Part shown: piece by piece, positions 16,158 through 25,364 of the stretch | Layout: each line of letters opens with the position of its first letter | Position numbering within the stretch: position 1 is the first letter of the stretch | NCBI GenBank assembly: GCA_041569895.1 | Contig: JBFFXF010000004.1 | Span: 1 to 59,065 of the forward strand | Direction of reading: 5' to 3' | DNA: 59,065 nucleotides | Source of the DNA: JBFFXF01 sp041569895 | GTDB taxonomy: Bacteria > Planctomycetota > UBA8108 > JACQVS01 | The notes under the pieces: generated by a model | The model's input: only the letters and a program-made list of their open reading frames with translations | Told to the model about the DNA's origin: nothing | Databases searched by the model: none | Position numbers and translations under genes: made by a program

Positions 16158-19100
16158 TCAGCGGCCGGCGGCGACGTCGGAGGCCCTCGCCATCAGGTAG
16201 GCGAAGAGGTCGCGCGTCTCGTCCTCGTCGAGGAGGTCGAGGATCCCCTCGGGCATCAGGGAGAGCTCGGTCGAGTCGATGGCGGCGATGCGGTCGCGCT
16301 CGATGACGACCCGCTCGACCGGCGTCTGCACGGTGATCGTCCGCTCCGTTCGCTGCTCGACGACGCCGTTCAGGACGAGGCCGTCCTTCTGCCGAACGAT
16401 CGACATGCGCCAGTTCGCCGCCACGGTCACCGACGGATCGAGGATGTTCTCGAGCCAGTAATCGAGGTTGTCCCGCTGCGCCCCGGTGAGCTCCGGGCCG
16501 ATCGAGCCGCCCTCGCCGAAGAGGCGGTGGCAGCTCCCGCAGGACTTCTCGTAAAGCGCCCGGCCGCGCGTCAGGTCGCCGGCAGCGAGGCGCGCCGGCG
16601 TCAGGCGCTTTCGGTACTCCGCGATGAGGCGGAGCTTGTCCTCGTCGATCAGCCGCAGCTCGGGCCAGAGCTCGGCGACGCGCTCGCCGAGCGCGGCATC
16701 GCCGATGAGCTGCATCTGGCGGAGCAGGAACGCGGGAACGTCCTTGCGCGCCACCGTGCCCGCCGCCACCGCGTCGAGCAGCTCGCGGGCCGTGGCGCGC
16801 CGCGACGCGAGCACCTCGACGACGGCGACGCGGCCGGGGCGCTTCATGCCGCGGAATCGCTCGATGAGGAACGACGCCAGCCCCGGAGGGCCGAGCTCGC
16901 CGAGCGCTCGAACCGCATCGGCCGCGAGGTCGACGTCGGCCACGAGGCGTCGCAGCAGGCGCTCGAGCCCGCTCGCGCGTGCGTCGACGAGAGCGCGGAT
17001 GGCGCGGCGGCGCGTCGCCGAGTCGTGGCTCGTGTCGAGCGCGACCGCGCGGACGTCGTCGATGGCGCGACCGTCGCCGAAGACGACCGACACGTCGCGG
17101 ATGAGCTCGCGCGTCTCGCGATCGCCGCTCTCGGCGAGCCGGGCCGCCACCTCGCTCCACGAAGCTGGCGGCGGGAGCTTGCGCACGCCGCGCAGCGCCG
17201 TCGCCATGCCGCGCAGGATCTCGAGCCGTCGCGACTCGTCCCGGTCCCGCCCGAGGGCGCCGACGAGCGAACCGAGCCCGCCGATCCCCGTCACACCTGG
17301 CCCGGTCGCGTGGGTGATGCGCCGCGCGATCGATCGCGAGACGAACGGCAACCGTGACCGTCCGAGGAGCGCGATGGCGCGATCGGGACGCGAGGCCACG
17401 ACCGACTCGACGCCGTACCACACCATGCGCGGGAAGACGGGATCGTCCGCCAGCTCGTGCAGCTCGACCAGCGCGCCGGCGAGCGGCCAGCGGTGCGCCA
17501 GCTCGAGTCGCTGCAGCGCCGATGCGAGATACGACAGCACGAGACCGGACGACTCCCGCCGGGCGCGATGCGCGAGCGCACGCGCCACGACTTCCGACGG
17601 GGCGCCGTCGTCGACGAGCAACCGCACGGCCCACGCGCGCACGTGCTCGCTGCCGTCGACGAGCCGCTCGAGCAGCCACGCCTCGCCGAGCGCGCCGATC
17701 GCGTGAAGCGACCAGAGCGCGCGGAGGCGCTCGGGCACCGACGTCGAACCGGCGAAGAGAGCGCGAAGCGCCCTGGCGGCGGCGCTCGTGTCCCCGCCGC
17801 GCACCGCACGCTCCTGAAGGACACGACGCGCGACGCGCGAGAACCAGTGGTTCCGGTGCCGCTGGAGCGCGACCAGCTCGGCGGCGTCCGCGCGCGACAG
17901 GTCCGCGAGCGCGCGTCTCTCCGGAGCGCCATGCGTGACCTTGTAGATGCGGCCGGACGTCCGGTGCACGCCGTCGCTCTCGTGGCATTCGCCGATGTCC
18001 GACCAGTCGAGCACGAACACACCGCCGTCGGGTCCGCCGGCGAGGTCGATACCGCGAAACCACGGATCGCCGACCGCGAGCAGATCCGCGCGATGTCGCG
18101 CCGTGTACGTCGCGCCCGACCGCACGGGCCGGTCGCGGTTGATGCGCCGTCCGTGGAAGTTGAGCGTGAAGATGTCTCCGCGGTACTCGTCGGGCCAGTT
18201 GTCGCCGAGGTACACCATCAGCCCCGAGTGCGCGTGTCCCCCGCCGGCGCGGCTCGACGAGTCGCTCAGTCCCTTCGTGCGCTGCGTGCTCCAGTGCTCC
18301 GCCGTGTCCCAGTGGTAGTGGTCGGCAGTCTGCCCGATGAGCTCGTAGAGATGCGGATTGAAGTCCTCGCCGTACATGCGCTCGTAGTGCGCGCCCGGGA
18401 GCACGTGCCAGAGGTGCCCGATGACCGTGTTGATGAAGAAGAGCTCGCCGTGCTCGTCCCAGTCGGCGCCCCAGGGGTTCGTCGTCCCGTTGCAGACGAC
18501 CTCGAAGTCGCGGCGAACGGGGTGGAAGCGCCAGATGCCGCAGTTGATCGGAACGCGGCTCTCGCGCGGCGTTCCCGGGCGTCCGACGTGCGACGTCGCG
18601 AGGATGCCGTGGCGGCCGTAGAGCCAGCCGTCGGGCCCCCACCGCAAACCGTTGACGAAGTTGTGGCGCACGGCGCGGTCGTCCCAGCCGTCGAGCATCA
18701 CCTCCGGCGGGCCATCGGGGCGGTCGTCCCCGTCGCGATCGGGGATGAAGAGGAGGTGCGGCGGACAGAGCGCCCAGACCCCGCCGAACCCGAGCTCGAC
18801 GCTGGTCAGCCGCTGCGCGCCATCCCAGAACACCCGCCGATCGTCGGCCTCTCCATCGCCGTCGGCATCGGCGAAGACGACGATGCGGTCGCGCAACTCG
18901 AGGTCGAAGTTGACGCGGCGGTCGGCGTACGTGTAGTTCTCGGCGACCCAGAGTCTCCCGCGCGCGTCGAGGGCGAGCGCGATCGGCTGGCGGACGTCCG
19001 GCTCGGCCGCGAAGAGCGTCACCCGGAAGCCATCCGGAGCCCGGACGGTCCCGAGCGCCTCGCGCGGCGAGAGCAGCGGCGTGGTCTCCTCCTGGGAGTT

Positions 19101-19196
19101 CCCCGGCGCGGGAAAGTCCTCGGCGCCGGCGATGGCGGCTCGGAGGGCGGCGGCGAGAAAAACGGCGGTGAGAGGCAACGCGGGGAGTCTCGGCAT
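16158..19196 (-). CDS. PVC-type membrane-bound dehydrogenase/haem-binding protein (beta-propeller, HEAT-like repeats, cytochrome c)
   Basis: A 1012-residue secreted protein of the architecture peculiar to Planctomycetes-Verrucomicrobia-Chlamydiae. After a signal peptide (about 5-25), residues about 40-450 form a beta-propeller dehydrogenase-like domain: APDGFRVTLFAAEPDVRQP, DARGRLWVAENYTY, VFADADGDGEADD, GLRWGPDGWLYGRHG, VFVLDWSDIGECHE. Residues about 460-860 are HEAT/armadillo-like helices. A C-terminal cytochrome c domain has CGSCH at about 886-890 and a domain with DNLDYWLENILDPS and EGILDLLDEDE. It is presumed to oxidise a sugar or alcohol in the periplasm and hand electrons to its haem; the substrate is unknown. 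The ATG at 19196 is used because the signal peptide follows it directly. Confidence 0.9.
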   Translation of the reverse strand: MPRLPALPLTAVFLAAALRAAIAGAEDFPAPGNSQEETTPLLSPREALGTVRAPDGFRVTLFAAEPDVRQPIALALDARGRLWVAENYTYADRRVNFDLELRDRIVVFADADGDGEADDRRVFWDGAQRLTSVELGFGGVWALCPPHLLFIPDRDGDDRPDGPPEVMLDGWDDRAVRHNFVNGLRWGPDGWLYGRHGILATSHVGRPGTPRESRVPINCGIWRFHPVRRDFEVVCNGTTNPWGADWDEHGELFFINTVIGHLWHVLPGAHYERMYGEDFNPHLYELIGQTADHYHWDTAEHWSTQRTKGLSDSSSRAGGGHAHSGLMVYLGDNWPDEYRGDIFTLNFHGRRINRDRPVRSGATYTARHRADLLAVGDPWFRGIDLAGGPDGGVFVLDWSDIGECHESDGVHRTSGRIYKVTHGAPERRALADLSRADAAELVALQRHRNHWFSRVARRVLQERAVRGGDTSAAARALRALFAGSTSVPERLRALWSLHAIGALGEAWLLERLVDGSEHVRAWAVRLLVDDGAPSEVVARALAHRARRESSGLVLSYLASALQRLELAHRWPLAGALVELHELADDPVFPRMVWYGVESVVASRPDRAIALLGRSRLPFVSRSIARRITHATGPGVTGIGGLGSLVGALGRDRDESRRLEILRGMATALRGVRKLPPPASWSEVAARLAESGDRETRELIRDVSVVFGDGRAIDDVRAVALDTSHDSATRRRAIRALVDARASGLERLLRRLVADVDLAADAVRALGELGPPGLASFLIERFRGMKRPGRVAVVEVLASRRATARELLDAVAAGTVARKDVPAFLLRQMQLIGDAALGERVAELWPELRLIDEDKLRLIAEYRKRLTPARLAAGDLTRGRALYEKSCGSCHRLFGEGGSIGPELTGAQRDNLDYWLENILDPSVTVAANWRMSIVRQKDGLVLNGVVEQRTERTITVQTPVERVVIERDRIAAIDSTELSLMPEGILDLLDEDETRDLFAYLMARASDVAAGR

Positions 19197-19355
19197 GACG
19201 ATTCGTTTGTACACGGCGAGAGAGTGCCGCGCAAGCACGCAGGATCACGTGCTGCCGCGCGAAATCCACGTTACCCGGACGTTACCTCGCGGTCGCCGTG
19301 AACGGGGTAGACTCGAGTGATGGGCAGGATCCACCACCCCTCCGGAGCACGAGCC

Positions 19356-21194
19356 ATGACCAGACGAACCCTCGCCGCCGTCGTCGTTCTTTCCCTCGCC
19401 GCCACCCTCTCCCCGCCGCGCGCCTCCGGACAGGACGGTGATCCGGAGGTTGATGTCGGCGCCGAGCACCGGCTCGAGTTGCGCACCGAGAAGGTCGTCG
19501 TCTTCAAGGACGGCTTCTGCCTGGTCGTCAAGCGCGGCGCCGCGACCACCGACGAGAACGGCGAGATCCACCTCGAGGACGTCCCCGACTCCGCCGTGCT
19601 CGGATCGTTCTGGGCGACGCCGGCGAGCGGCCGCCTGCTGACCACCACGGCGGGCTGGGTCGAGTCCGAGAAGACCATCGAGAGGGAGCTCCCGTGCGCG
19701 GACAGGATCGAGGTCCTCGAGGCCAACGTCGGACGCGAGTGCACGGTCGAGCTGTCGGACAAATCGATCCACACCGGGGTGATCCGGAGAGTGCTCGTCC
19801 GCGAGACGTCCTCGACTCTCGGCGACCCCCTCCGGGCGGCTTTCGGCCTTCCCGTCGTCGTCGCCCACCCGCGCCGCCCGCGTCCCGACCCGCACGCCGC
19901 GGCGAGCGCGCCGGTGGTCTCGGGCATCAGCGGGCAGTATTTCGTCCTCGATACCGCCGAGGGCGATCTGCTCCTCTCCGCCTCCGACATCCGCAAGCTC
20001 GGCATCCGCGAGATGAAGACGACGATCACCCGCACCGTCACCTCGACCGATCGCGCCAAGCGGATGACGTTCCGGTTCGCGGAGCCCGACGCGCGACGCG
20101 AGCTGCTCGTGGTGTACTTCCGGCCCGGAGTCCGCTGGATCCCGACGTACCGCATCGACCTCTCGGGCGGCCGCGCCGGCGACGGGCCGAGGACCGCCGA
20201 GATCGATCTCCAGGCCGAGATCATCAACGAGGCCGAAGACCTCATCGACACGCCGATCGACATCGTCGTCGGCGTGCCGAACTTCCGCTTCCGCACCGTC
20301 GCCAGTCCGCTGACCCTCGAGCGCGTGCTCCGCAACACGCTCGTCGAGGCGGCGCCGCAGCTCATGGGACAGTTTCGCAACGACTTCTCGAACCTGCTCT
20401 ACACGCAGCGCGCCGGCGAGCTCCATCGCGCCGGCGCGCAGCCCCCGGCGGCCGAAGCGGGGGCCGGCGTCGAGCTCCCCGAGGAGCTCACGGCCGAGGG
20501 CCGGCAGGACCTCTTCGTCTACAACCTGCCGAGGATGACCCTGCGCCGCGGCGAGCGCACGGCGGTGTCGATCTTTCGGGCCACGTCGCCGTACCGCGAC
20601 GTCTACACGTGGGACCTGCACGTGGTCCGCAACAACATCGCGGTGGCGCCGAGCGGCTCCGGCGTCCAGTCACCGCTGAGCATCTCGCAGAACGAGGTCT
20701 GGCGACAGATCGAGCTCACCAACACGACCGACGTCCCGTGGACCACCGGCGCCGCGATGATCATGGACGGACACCAGCCGCTGGCGCAGGAGCTGCTGAC
20801 CTACACGTCGCCGACGGACGTCTGCCGCGTCCCGGTCACGGTGTCGGTCGACGCGCGCGGCACCTTCGAGGAACGCGAGGTGCGACGCGACCTGCGGGCG
20901 ATCGAGTGGAACCGCTACCACTACGCCAGGATCCGCCAGGAGGCGATGCTCGGACTCTGCAACCACAAGTCGGAGGCGATCCAGGTCGAGATCACCCTGC
21001 GCTTCGGCGGCAAGGCGGACGAGGTGAGCCACGACGGCACGGTGACGCTCGCGCCGTACAGCGCCACGGACTGGGAGAACTACCGCGGCGACCCGGTGGT
21101 CAACAACAGCTCACGGGTGCGCTGGACCGTCGACCTCGACCCGGAGGAGGTCTTCGAACCGACGGTTGTGTATGACTATTACACGCGGCACTGA
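19356..21194 (+). CDS. Secreted DUF4139-type protein
   Basis: A 612-residue exported protein with signal peptide (about 1-25) followed by LRTEKVVVFKDGFCLVVKRG, a strand-rich N-terminal domain that opens DUF4140/DUF4139-like proteins. Later motifs fit the DUF4139 domain: YFRPGVRWIPTYRIDLSGG, DLQAEIINEAEDLIDTPIDIVVGVPNF, DLFVYNLPRMTLRRGERTAVSIF and RQIELTNTTDVPWTTGAAMIM. The function of this family is not established; it is presumed structural or adhesive at the cell surface. Asymmetric N-terminal region about 130-160 has DKSIHTGVIRRV, an Sm-like small-barrel pattern. The start at 19356 has GGAG 8 nt upstream. Ten nucleotides after its stop, repeat locus E begins. Confidence 0.75.
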   Translation: MTRRTLAAVVVLSLAATLSPPRASGQDGDPEVDVGAEHRLELRTEKVVVFKDGFCLVVKRGAATTDENGEIHLEDVPDSAVLGSFWATPASGRLLTTTAGWVESEKTIERELPCADRIEVLEANVGRECTVELSDKSIHTGVIRRVLVRETSSTLGDPLRAAFGLPVVVAHPRRPRPDPHAAASAPVVSGISGQYFVLDTAEGDLLLSASDIRKLGIREMKTTITRTVTSTDRAKRMTFRFAEPDARRELLVVYFRPGVRWIPTYRIDLSGGRAGDGPRTAEIDLQAEIINEAEDLIDTPIDIVVGVPNFRFRTVASPLTLERVLRNTLVEAAPQLMGQFRNDFSNLLYTQRAGELHRAGAQPPAAEAGAGVELPEELTAEGRQDLFVYNLPRMTLRRGERTAVSIFRATSPYRDVYTWDLHVVRNNIAVAPSGSGVQSPLSISQNEVWRQIELTNTTDVPWTTGAAMIMDGHQPLAQELLTYTSPTDVCRVPVTVSVDARGTFEEREVRRDLRAIEWNRYHYARIRQEAMLGLCNHKSEAIQVEITLRFGGKADEVSHDGTVTLAPYSATDWENYRGDPVVNNSSRVRWTVDLDPEEVFEPTVVYDYYTRH

Positions 21195-21199
21195 GCGAC

Positions 21200-21445
21200 C
21201 CGTCCTCGTTCCCGTTCCCGTTCCCGTGCCCGTGCCCGTGCCCGTGCCCGTGCCCGTGCCCGAAGGCTCTGATTGCCGAGTCCGATGACCGACTCCGACT
21301 CCGACTCCGATTCCGATGACCGATTCCGACTCCGAGATCAGAGATCAGAGATCGGAGACCAGAGACGGTTGGATCGCGATCTGCGCAATCTGCGTAATCT
21401 GCGCAATCTGCGTTCCCGTCCTCGTCGAACGTCGTCCGCGTGCGG
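21200..21445. repeat. Composite repeat locus E (reverse orientation)
   Basis: In the gap between two convergent genes the element reads, left to right, CCCGTT/CCCGTG hexamers (21207-21262), a linker with CGAAGGCTCTGATTGCCG, CCGACT/CCGATT hexamers interrupted by GATGACCGA (21278-21338), AGATCAG heptamers (21336-21369), AATCTGCGC nonamers (21379-21415) and CGTTCCCGTCCTCGTCG. This is the order of loci G, H and I, inverted. The TCGGTCATCGGA interruption is shared with loci F and H. The unique blocks of loci C and J are absent. Confidence 0.88.
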
Positions 21446-21460
21446 GAACGGGGACGCGTG

Positions 21461-22381
21461 TTACGGTCCCTCGCTCGGTCCCGTGGTCTCCGGGATGGTC
21501 AGCTTCTCCTCGCGCACCGACTTGTTGCCGTTCTCCGCGATGGTCGCGAGGCTGATCTCGCATTCGGCGCCGGACTGGAGGAGGGAGAGGGGCACGGAGA
21601 CCGATGACGCGTCCGCCTCGAGCTCGATGATGAGCTCGAGGCCCGGGTCGCCCTGCTCGAGCTCGAACTCGTACTCCGCCGCGTCCTCGACCGGCGTCCA
21701 CTGGACGACCAGGCTCTCGCCATCGATGCCCCACGCGAAGGTCGGTGCCGGGGCGACCTCGTGGTCGAGCTCGGTGAGCAGCGCGAGGAAATCGCCGTCG
21801 GTGGTGACGGCCTGGACGAGGTACTTGCCCGTCGGATGGGCCGCGCGGGCGCCCTCGAGGGAAGGCGCGGTCGACTCGAGAGAGACCTCCCGCAGGCCGA
21901 ACTGCTCTCCGCGCGGGCTGCGGACGTCGACGACCCTTCGATTGAACGGATCGTGAACGGAGAGGCTCTGCAGCGCGTCGCCCGATTCGGCGGAGAGCAG
22001 GATCTCCGACTCGCCGTCCGTCTCGTTGACCTCGATGAAAATCGATGCGCTGTCGAGCGGCTCGGGCTCGCTGGACTGCGAGCCGGGCGGGGCGCAGCCG
22101 AGCGGCATGGGGTCCGGCCCGTCGCGGAAGAGCCAGTTGAGAAGGTAGATCGCGTCACTGACATCGATCAGCCGATCGCCGTCGACGTCGCCGTTGCCGA
22201 TCGGCTGATCGTCGATCTCTCCGATGCGCAGCATGATGGCATCGAGATCGAACTCCCCGTCGAGGACGACCGACGTGGACTCGATGAATTCGTCTTCCAG
22301 ATCCTCCTGCGCGGCGGCCGGACCGACTGCGAGAGCAACGACGAGGGCGATGGTGTGATACCGTGGCTGCTCGGACTTCAT
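21461..22381 (-). CDS. Secreted protein with one dockerin-like motif
   Basis: A 306-residue exported protein with start at 22381 supported by GGGGAGG 6 nt upstream. A signal peptide (about 8-24, ending VGPAAAQ) precedes one dockerin half-repeat, GDVDGDRLIDVSDAIYLLNWLF, at about residues 72-93. Residues about 115-300 show beta-strand patterns typical of carboxypeptidase-regulatory or fibronectin-III-like domains (ESEILLSAESGDALQSL, GKYLVQAVTTDGDFL, SLVVQWTPVEDAAEYEFELEQGD). The mature protein is strongly acidic. It is probably an extracellular structural protein. It is transcribed divergently from the OmpR-type regulator, sharing a 491-nt upstream region with two putative operators. Confidence 0.72.
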   Translation of the reverse strand: MKSEQPRYHTIALVVALAVGPAAAQEDLEDEFIESTSVVLDGEFDLDAIMLRIGEIDDQPIGNGDVDGDRLIDVSDAIYLLNWLFRDGPDPMPLGCAPPGSQSSEPEPLDSASIFIEVNETDGESEILLSAESGDALQSLSVHDPFNRRVVDVRSPRGEQFGLREVSLESTAPSLEGARAAHPTGKYLVQAVTTDGDFLALLTELDHEVAPAPTFAWGIDGESLVVQWTPVEDAAEYEFELEQGDPGLELIIELEADASSVSVPLSLLQSGAECEISLATIAENGNKSVREEKLTIPETTGPSEGP

Positions 22382-22403
22382 GACTGCCTCCCCTGGACTC
22401 CGG

Positions 22404-22412
22404 TTTAATATA
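22404..22412 (-). promoter_or_regulatory. Possible -10 region of the dockerin gene at 21461-22381
   Basis: The minus strand reads TTATATTAA about 25-30 nt before the start codon, an AT-rich island in GC-rich DNA that fits a -10 element. No -35 consensus is obvious, consistent with activator dependence. Confidence 0.35.
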
Positions 22413-22486
22413 AGCCTCGTCCATTCTACCGGCGCGCGCTCGCGGTTCGCTGCCGCATCTCGACGGAAAAATCGTACCCGCCCGAA

Positions 22487-22519
22487 GATTAAAGCAAGAT
22501 GAACGCGGGATGAGCGCGG
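22487..22519 (+). promoter_or_regulatory. Putative OmpR-family operator 1: three 11-bp direct repeats
   Basis: Three consecutive 11-mers begin GATTA, GATGA and GATGA (22487, 22498 and 22509), the second and third being GATGAACGCGG and GATGAGCGCGG. An exact 11-bp period of short half-sites is the hallmark of OmpR/PhoB-family binding. The site lies about 105 nt upstream of the dockerin gene and about 350 nt upstream of the response-regulator gene. A second similar site is at 22724. Confidence 0.6.
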
Positions 22520-22723
22520 ATTAATGCGTTTTTGCGCGACGCGGCGCCGCGAGATCGACAGAATCATGAAGAATCGGCTCGCGCGGCCACGTGGCGCGGC
22601 GTGATCGAGACCGCGTCGCGTCCGCCTCCGTCGATGCGGTACGATGGAGTGTCAATCGGGACCAGTCACCACTGTCATCCTCGCCCGAATCGCCGAAGCC
22701 GGCGCGCCATTGTACCGGCCGAA

Positions 22724-22756
22724 GATGAACCCACGATGAGCGCGGCATGAGACGGA
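22724..22756 (+). promoter_or_regulatory. Putative OmpR-family operator 2: three 11-bp direct repeats
   Basis: Three 11-mers start GATGA, GATGA and CATGA at 22724, 22735 and 22746; the central one is GATGAGCGCGG, identical to a unit in operator 1. Both sites are preceded by a related GTACC(S)GCC-GAA sequence. This copy ends 116 nt before the response-regulator start codon, a plausible position for autoregulation. Confidence 0.6.
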
Positions 22757-22872
22757 ACTCATCTCGCCAGATCGTCCGCCACGCGGCAGTATGGTGCATG
22801 CTGATCGCTTCCGGCGAGGCGACTTCCGTCCGATGTTTCGTGCAATTGTCCCGTCCGATGGAGTGAGGCCCG

Positions 22873-23556
22873 ATGAGAGTGCTCGTCGTCGAGGACGACA
22901 GGGAGCTGGCGGAGATCATCCGTCGCGGGCTCGAGGAGCAGCTCTACACGGTGATGATCGCCAACGACGGCGAGACCGGTCGTCATCTCGCGTTCACCGA
23001 GGAGCTCGACCTGATCGTGCTCGATCTGATGCTGCCGAAGGTCAACGGAATCTCGATCTGCACCGAGCTGCGCGCGCGGGGCATGCTCACGCCCGTGATC
23101 ATGCTCACCGCTCGTGACGGCGTGGACGACCGCATCCTCGGGCTCGACGCGGGAGCCGACGACTACGTGGTCAAGCCGTTCTCGATGGGAGAGCTCTTCG
23201 CGCGCATCCGCGCGCTGATGCGGCGCGTCGAGCAGCGGCCGACCTCGACACTGCACGTCGGCGAGCTCACCCTCGATCCGACCGCCGATCACGTGCTGCG
23301 CGGGAAGCGCAAGATCGTGCTGACGGCGCGGGAGTTCTCGCTGCTGAAGTACTTCATGCAGAATCCGGGGAAGGTCCTGTCGCGCACGATGATCCTCGAG
23401 AACGTCTGGGACGCGAACTACGAGGGCCTGAGCAACGTCGTCGACGTCTACATCAACTCGCTCCGGAACAAGCTCGAGGAGGGCGGTGAGCAACGCGTGA
23501 TCGCGACCATCCGCGGTCGCGGCTACGTCCTCGAGAACGGCGGTGCCGAGCCATGA
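22873..23556 (+). CDS. OmpR-family response regulator
   Basis: A 227-residue DNA-binding response regulator. The receiver domain (1-115) has the acidic pair Glu7/Asp8/Asp9, phosphoacceptor Asp51 (LIVLDLMLP), the conserved Thr (MLTARD) and Lys (VVKPFS). The winged-helix domain (about 130-222) has the family's LTAREFSLLKYFMQNPGKVLSR, VVDVYINSLRNKLE and TIRGRGYVL. Its stop overlaps the start of the histidine-kinase gene by 4 nt (ATGA), so the two are translationally coupled. It is likely to bind the 11-bp direct repeats at 22487 and 22724 and so to control itself and the divergent dockerin gene; this is inference. Confidence 0.95.
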   Translation: MRVLVVEDDRELAEIIRRGLEEQLYTVMIANDGETGRHLAFTEELDLIVLDLMLPKVNGISICTELRARGMLTPVIMLTARDGVDDRILGLDAGADDYVVKPFSMGELFARIRALMRRVEQRPTSTLHVGELTLDPTADHVLRGKRKIVLTAREFSLLKYFMQNPGKVLSRTMILENVWDANYEGLSNVVDVYINSLRNKLEEGGEQRVIATIRGRGYVLENGGAEP

Positions 23557-25364
23557 AGCTGAGCATCACGACGCGTTTGACGATCACCTCCGCCGTCCTG
23601 ACGGCGCTCGTCTTCGTGCCCGCGACGATCGCGCTCTACCTCGGGGTGTCGGCCGCCGTCGAGAGCGAGAACGCCCGCAGCACCGAGTCCGTCGCCCGCA
23701 ACCTCGCTTTCATGGCGATCTCCCAGTGGGACGAGGACCTGATGGTGGAGTACAAAATCGGCCTCTCCCCGCTCGAGACCGTCTCGCTCGCCGTCCCGGA
23801 CTGGGCGCTCGTGCGCGGCGACGGCTCGATGGTGCGCTCCGCCGGGATCTTCGCGCGAGACGACGTGCGCAAGGCGACCAGCGAGTCCTTCCTCGCCGAG
23901 ATCGACGGCTCGACGTACCGCGTCGCGTCGGTGCCGCTCTTCTCGAGCGCGCCCGAGCACATCGATTCCCTGCCCGAGCCGGTCCGCGCCGTCATCGAGC
24001 GGGAGTCTCCGGATGGCGTCTACATGCGCGCGCGACGCGAGTTCCTCCGATACCGCCGCGACCCGACCCGGGGCGAGCCGGCGCTCGAGGTGGCGCTGAT
24101 CGAGGACGGCCGCATCGTCGAGCTCACGGTGCTCGTCGACGGGCGGCTGGTCCAGCGGGAGGAGGAGGCCCTCGAGGGCACCGTGCCGCAGGACCTCGCC
24201 GAGATGCTGGGCCGCGAGATCGGCCTCGGCGACCCGACGTTCGCCTCGTGGACCGCGAGCAACGGCCAGCTGATCGCGATGATCTCCGGCGAGCGGGAGC
24301 ACGAGGGCGCATGTCGGGTCGCCGTCAACCGCCTCGGGGAACGCTTCGTTCCGGTTGACGAGAACGACGACGGCGCGCTCCGCGTCGACCCGGCGTCGCG
24401 CCTGTGGATTCTCACCGCGACCGACGCCGCGGCGGAGCTCGGCGCGAGGCGCCGCCTGCTGGCGTCTCTGGTCTCGGGAGCGACCATCGCCTGGGCCGCG
24501 GTGGTCCTCGTCGGCTGGTACGTGACGCGGCGCGCCCTGTCGCCGGTCAAGCGCATCGTCGAGAGCGTCGAGGCGATCGAGCTCTCCCGACTGGCGCAGC
24601 GCCTGCCGGTCGGCGAGGTGCGGGACGAGCTCAGTCGGATCGCGGCGACCATCAATCGGATGCTCGACCGGATCGAGAGCGGGTACCGCCGCGAGCGCCG
24701 CTTCACCGGGGACGCGTCGCACGAGCTGCGCGGACCGCTCGCCAAGGTGATCGCGGACATCGATGTCGCGCTCGCGCACGATCGTGACGCGGCGGAATAT
24801 CACGAGGTGCTGACTCGATGTCGGAGTTACGCCAGGGCGATGCAGCGCCTGATCGAGTCACTCCTGTGGCTGGCACGGCTCGACTCGCGGAGGGCGCAGG
24901 TCAGGGTGCGCCCGTTCGAGCTCACCGACCTCGTCACCGAGGTGGTCCGCGTGTTTCCCGAGGACGAGGCGTCCCGCGTGCGGCTCGAGCTCGAGGACGG
25001 CGGCTCGGCGGTCAACGTGCTCGGCGATCCGGACCTCATCGGCGTCATGCTGCAGAACCTCCTCCAGAACGCCCTCCGCTACAGCCCCGACGGCGAGCCG
25101 GTCGAGATTCGCATCGGACCCGCGGGCGACCGGGCGACGATCTCGGTCCACGACCGCGGGCAGGGCATCCCGGACGACCAGATCCCGCACGTCTTCTCGC
25201 GCTTCTACCGCGTCGACCGCTCGCGGTCCCGCGACTCCGGCGGCTTCGGGCTCGGTCTCGCGATTGTCGACGAGATCGCCGGCGCGCACGGCTTTCGCGT
25301 CTCCCTCGAGAACGCGGCCAGTGGCGGCTTCACCGCGACGTTCTCGCTGCCGAGCGCGCCTTGA
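23553..25364 (+). CDS. Membrane sensor histidine kinase
   Basis: A 603-residue sensor kinase, partner of the preceding response regulator. Transmembrane helices at about 8-32 and 308-328 enclose a large periplasmic sensor of about 275 residues with no recognised fold. HAMP follows (ARRALSPVKRIVESVEAIE), then the dimerisation domain with His390 in DASHELRGPLAKV; a Gly replaces the usual Thr four residues after His. The ATPase domain has N-box LLQNALRYSPDG, HDRGQGIPDD, F-box VFSRFYRVD and FGLGLAIVDEIA. The stop codon lies inside the 5' arm of a strong hairpin (25354-25402). Confidence 0.93.
   Translation: MKLSITTRLTITSAVLTALVFVPATIALYLGVSAAVESENARSTESVARNLAFMAISQWDEDLMVEYKIGLSPLETVSLAVPDWALVRGDGSMVRSAGIFARDDVRKATSESFLAEIDGSTYRVASVPLFSSAPEHIDSLPEPVRAVIERESPDGVYMRARREFLRYRRDPTRGEPALEVALIEDGRIVELTVLVDGRLVQREEEALEGTVPQDLAEMLGREIGLGDPTFASWTASNGQLIAMISGEREHEGACRVAVNRLGERFVPVDENDDGALRVDPASRLWILTATDAAAELGARRRLLASLVSGATIAWAAVVLVGWYVTRRALSPVKRIVESVEAIELSRLAQRLPVGEVRDELSRIAATINRMLDRIESGYRRERRFTGDASHELRGPLAKVIADIDVALAHDRDAAEYHEVLTRCRSYARAMQRLIESLLWLARLDSRRAQVRVRPFELTDLVTEVVRVFPEDEASRVRLELEDGGSAVNVLGDPDLIGVMLQNLLQNALRYSPDGEPVEIRIGPAGDRATISVHDRGQGIPDDQIPHVFSRFYRVDRSRSRDSGGFGLGLAIVDEIAGAHGFRVSLENAASGGFTATFSLPSAP

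Noticed and set aside
14779..19269. A single 1496-codon open frame on the minus strand joining PVC and dockerin regions
   Set aside because: The upper part is a shifted frame of the PVC gene; the frame stays open through the hexamer tract at 16001-16069 because the repeat has no stop codons. The dockerin gene has its own signal peptide and ribosome-binding site at 15987.
22382..22872. A small coding gene in the 491-nt gap before the response regulator
   Set aside because: Frames there have no ribosome-binding site or protein-like composition; the gap is explained by promoters and the two 11-bp repeat sites.
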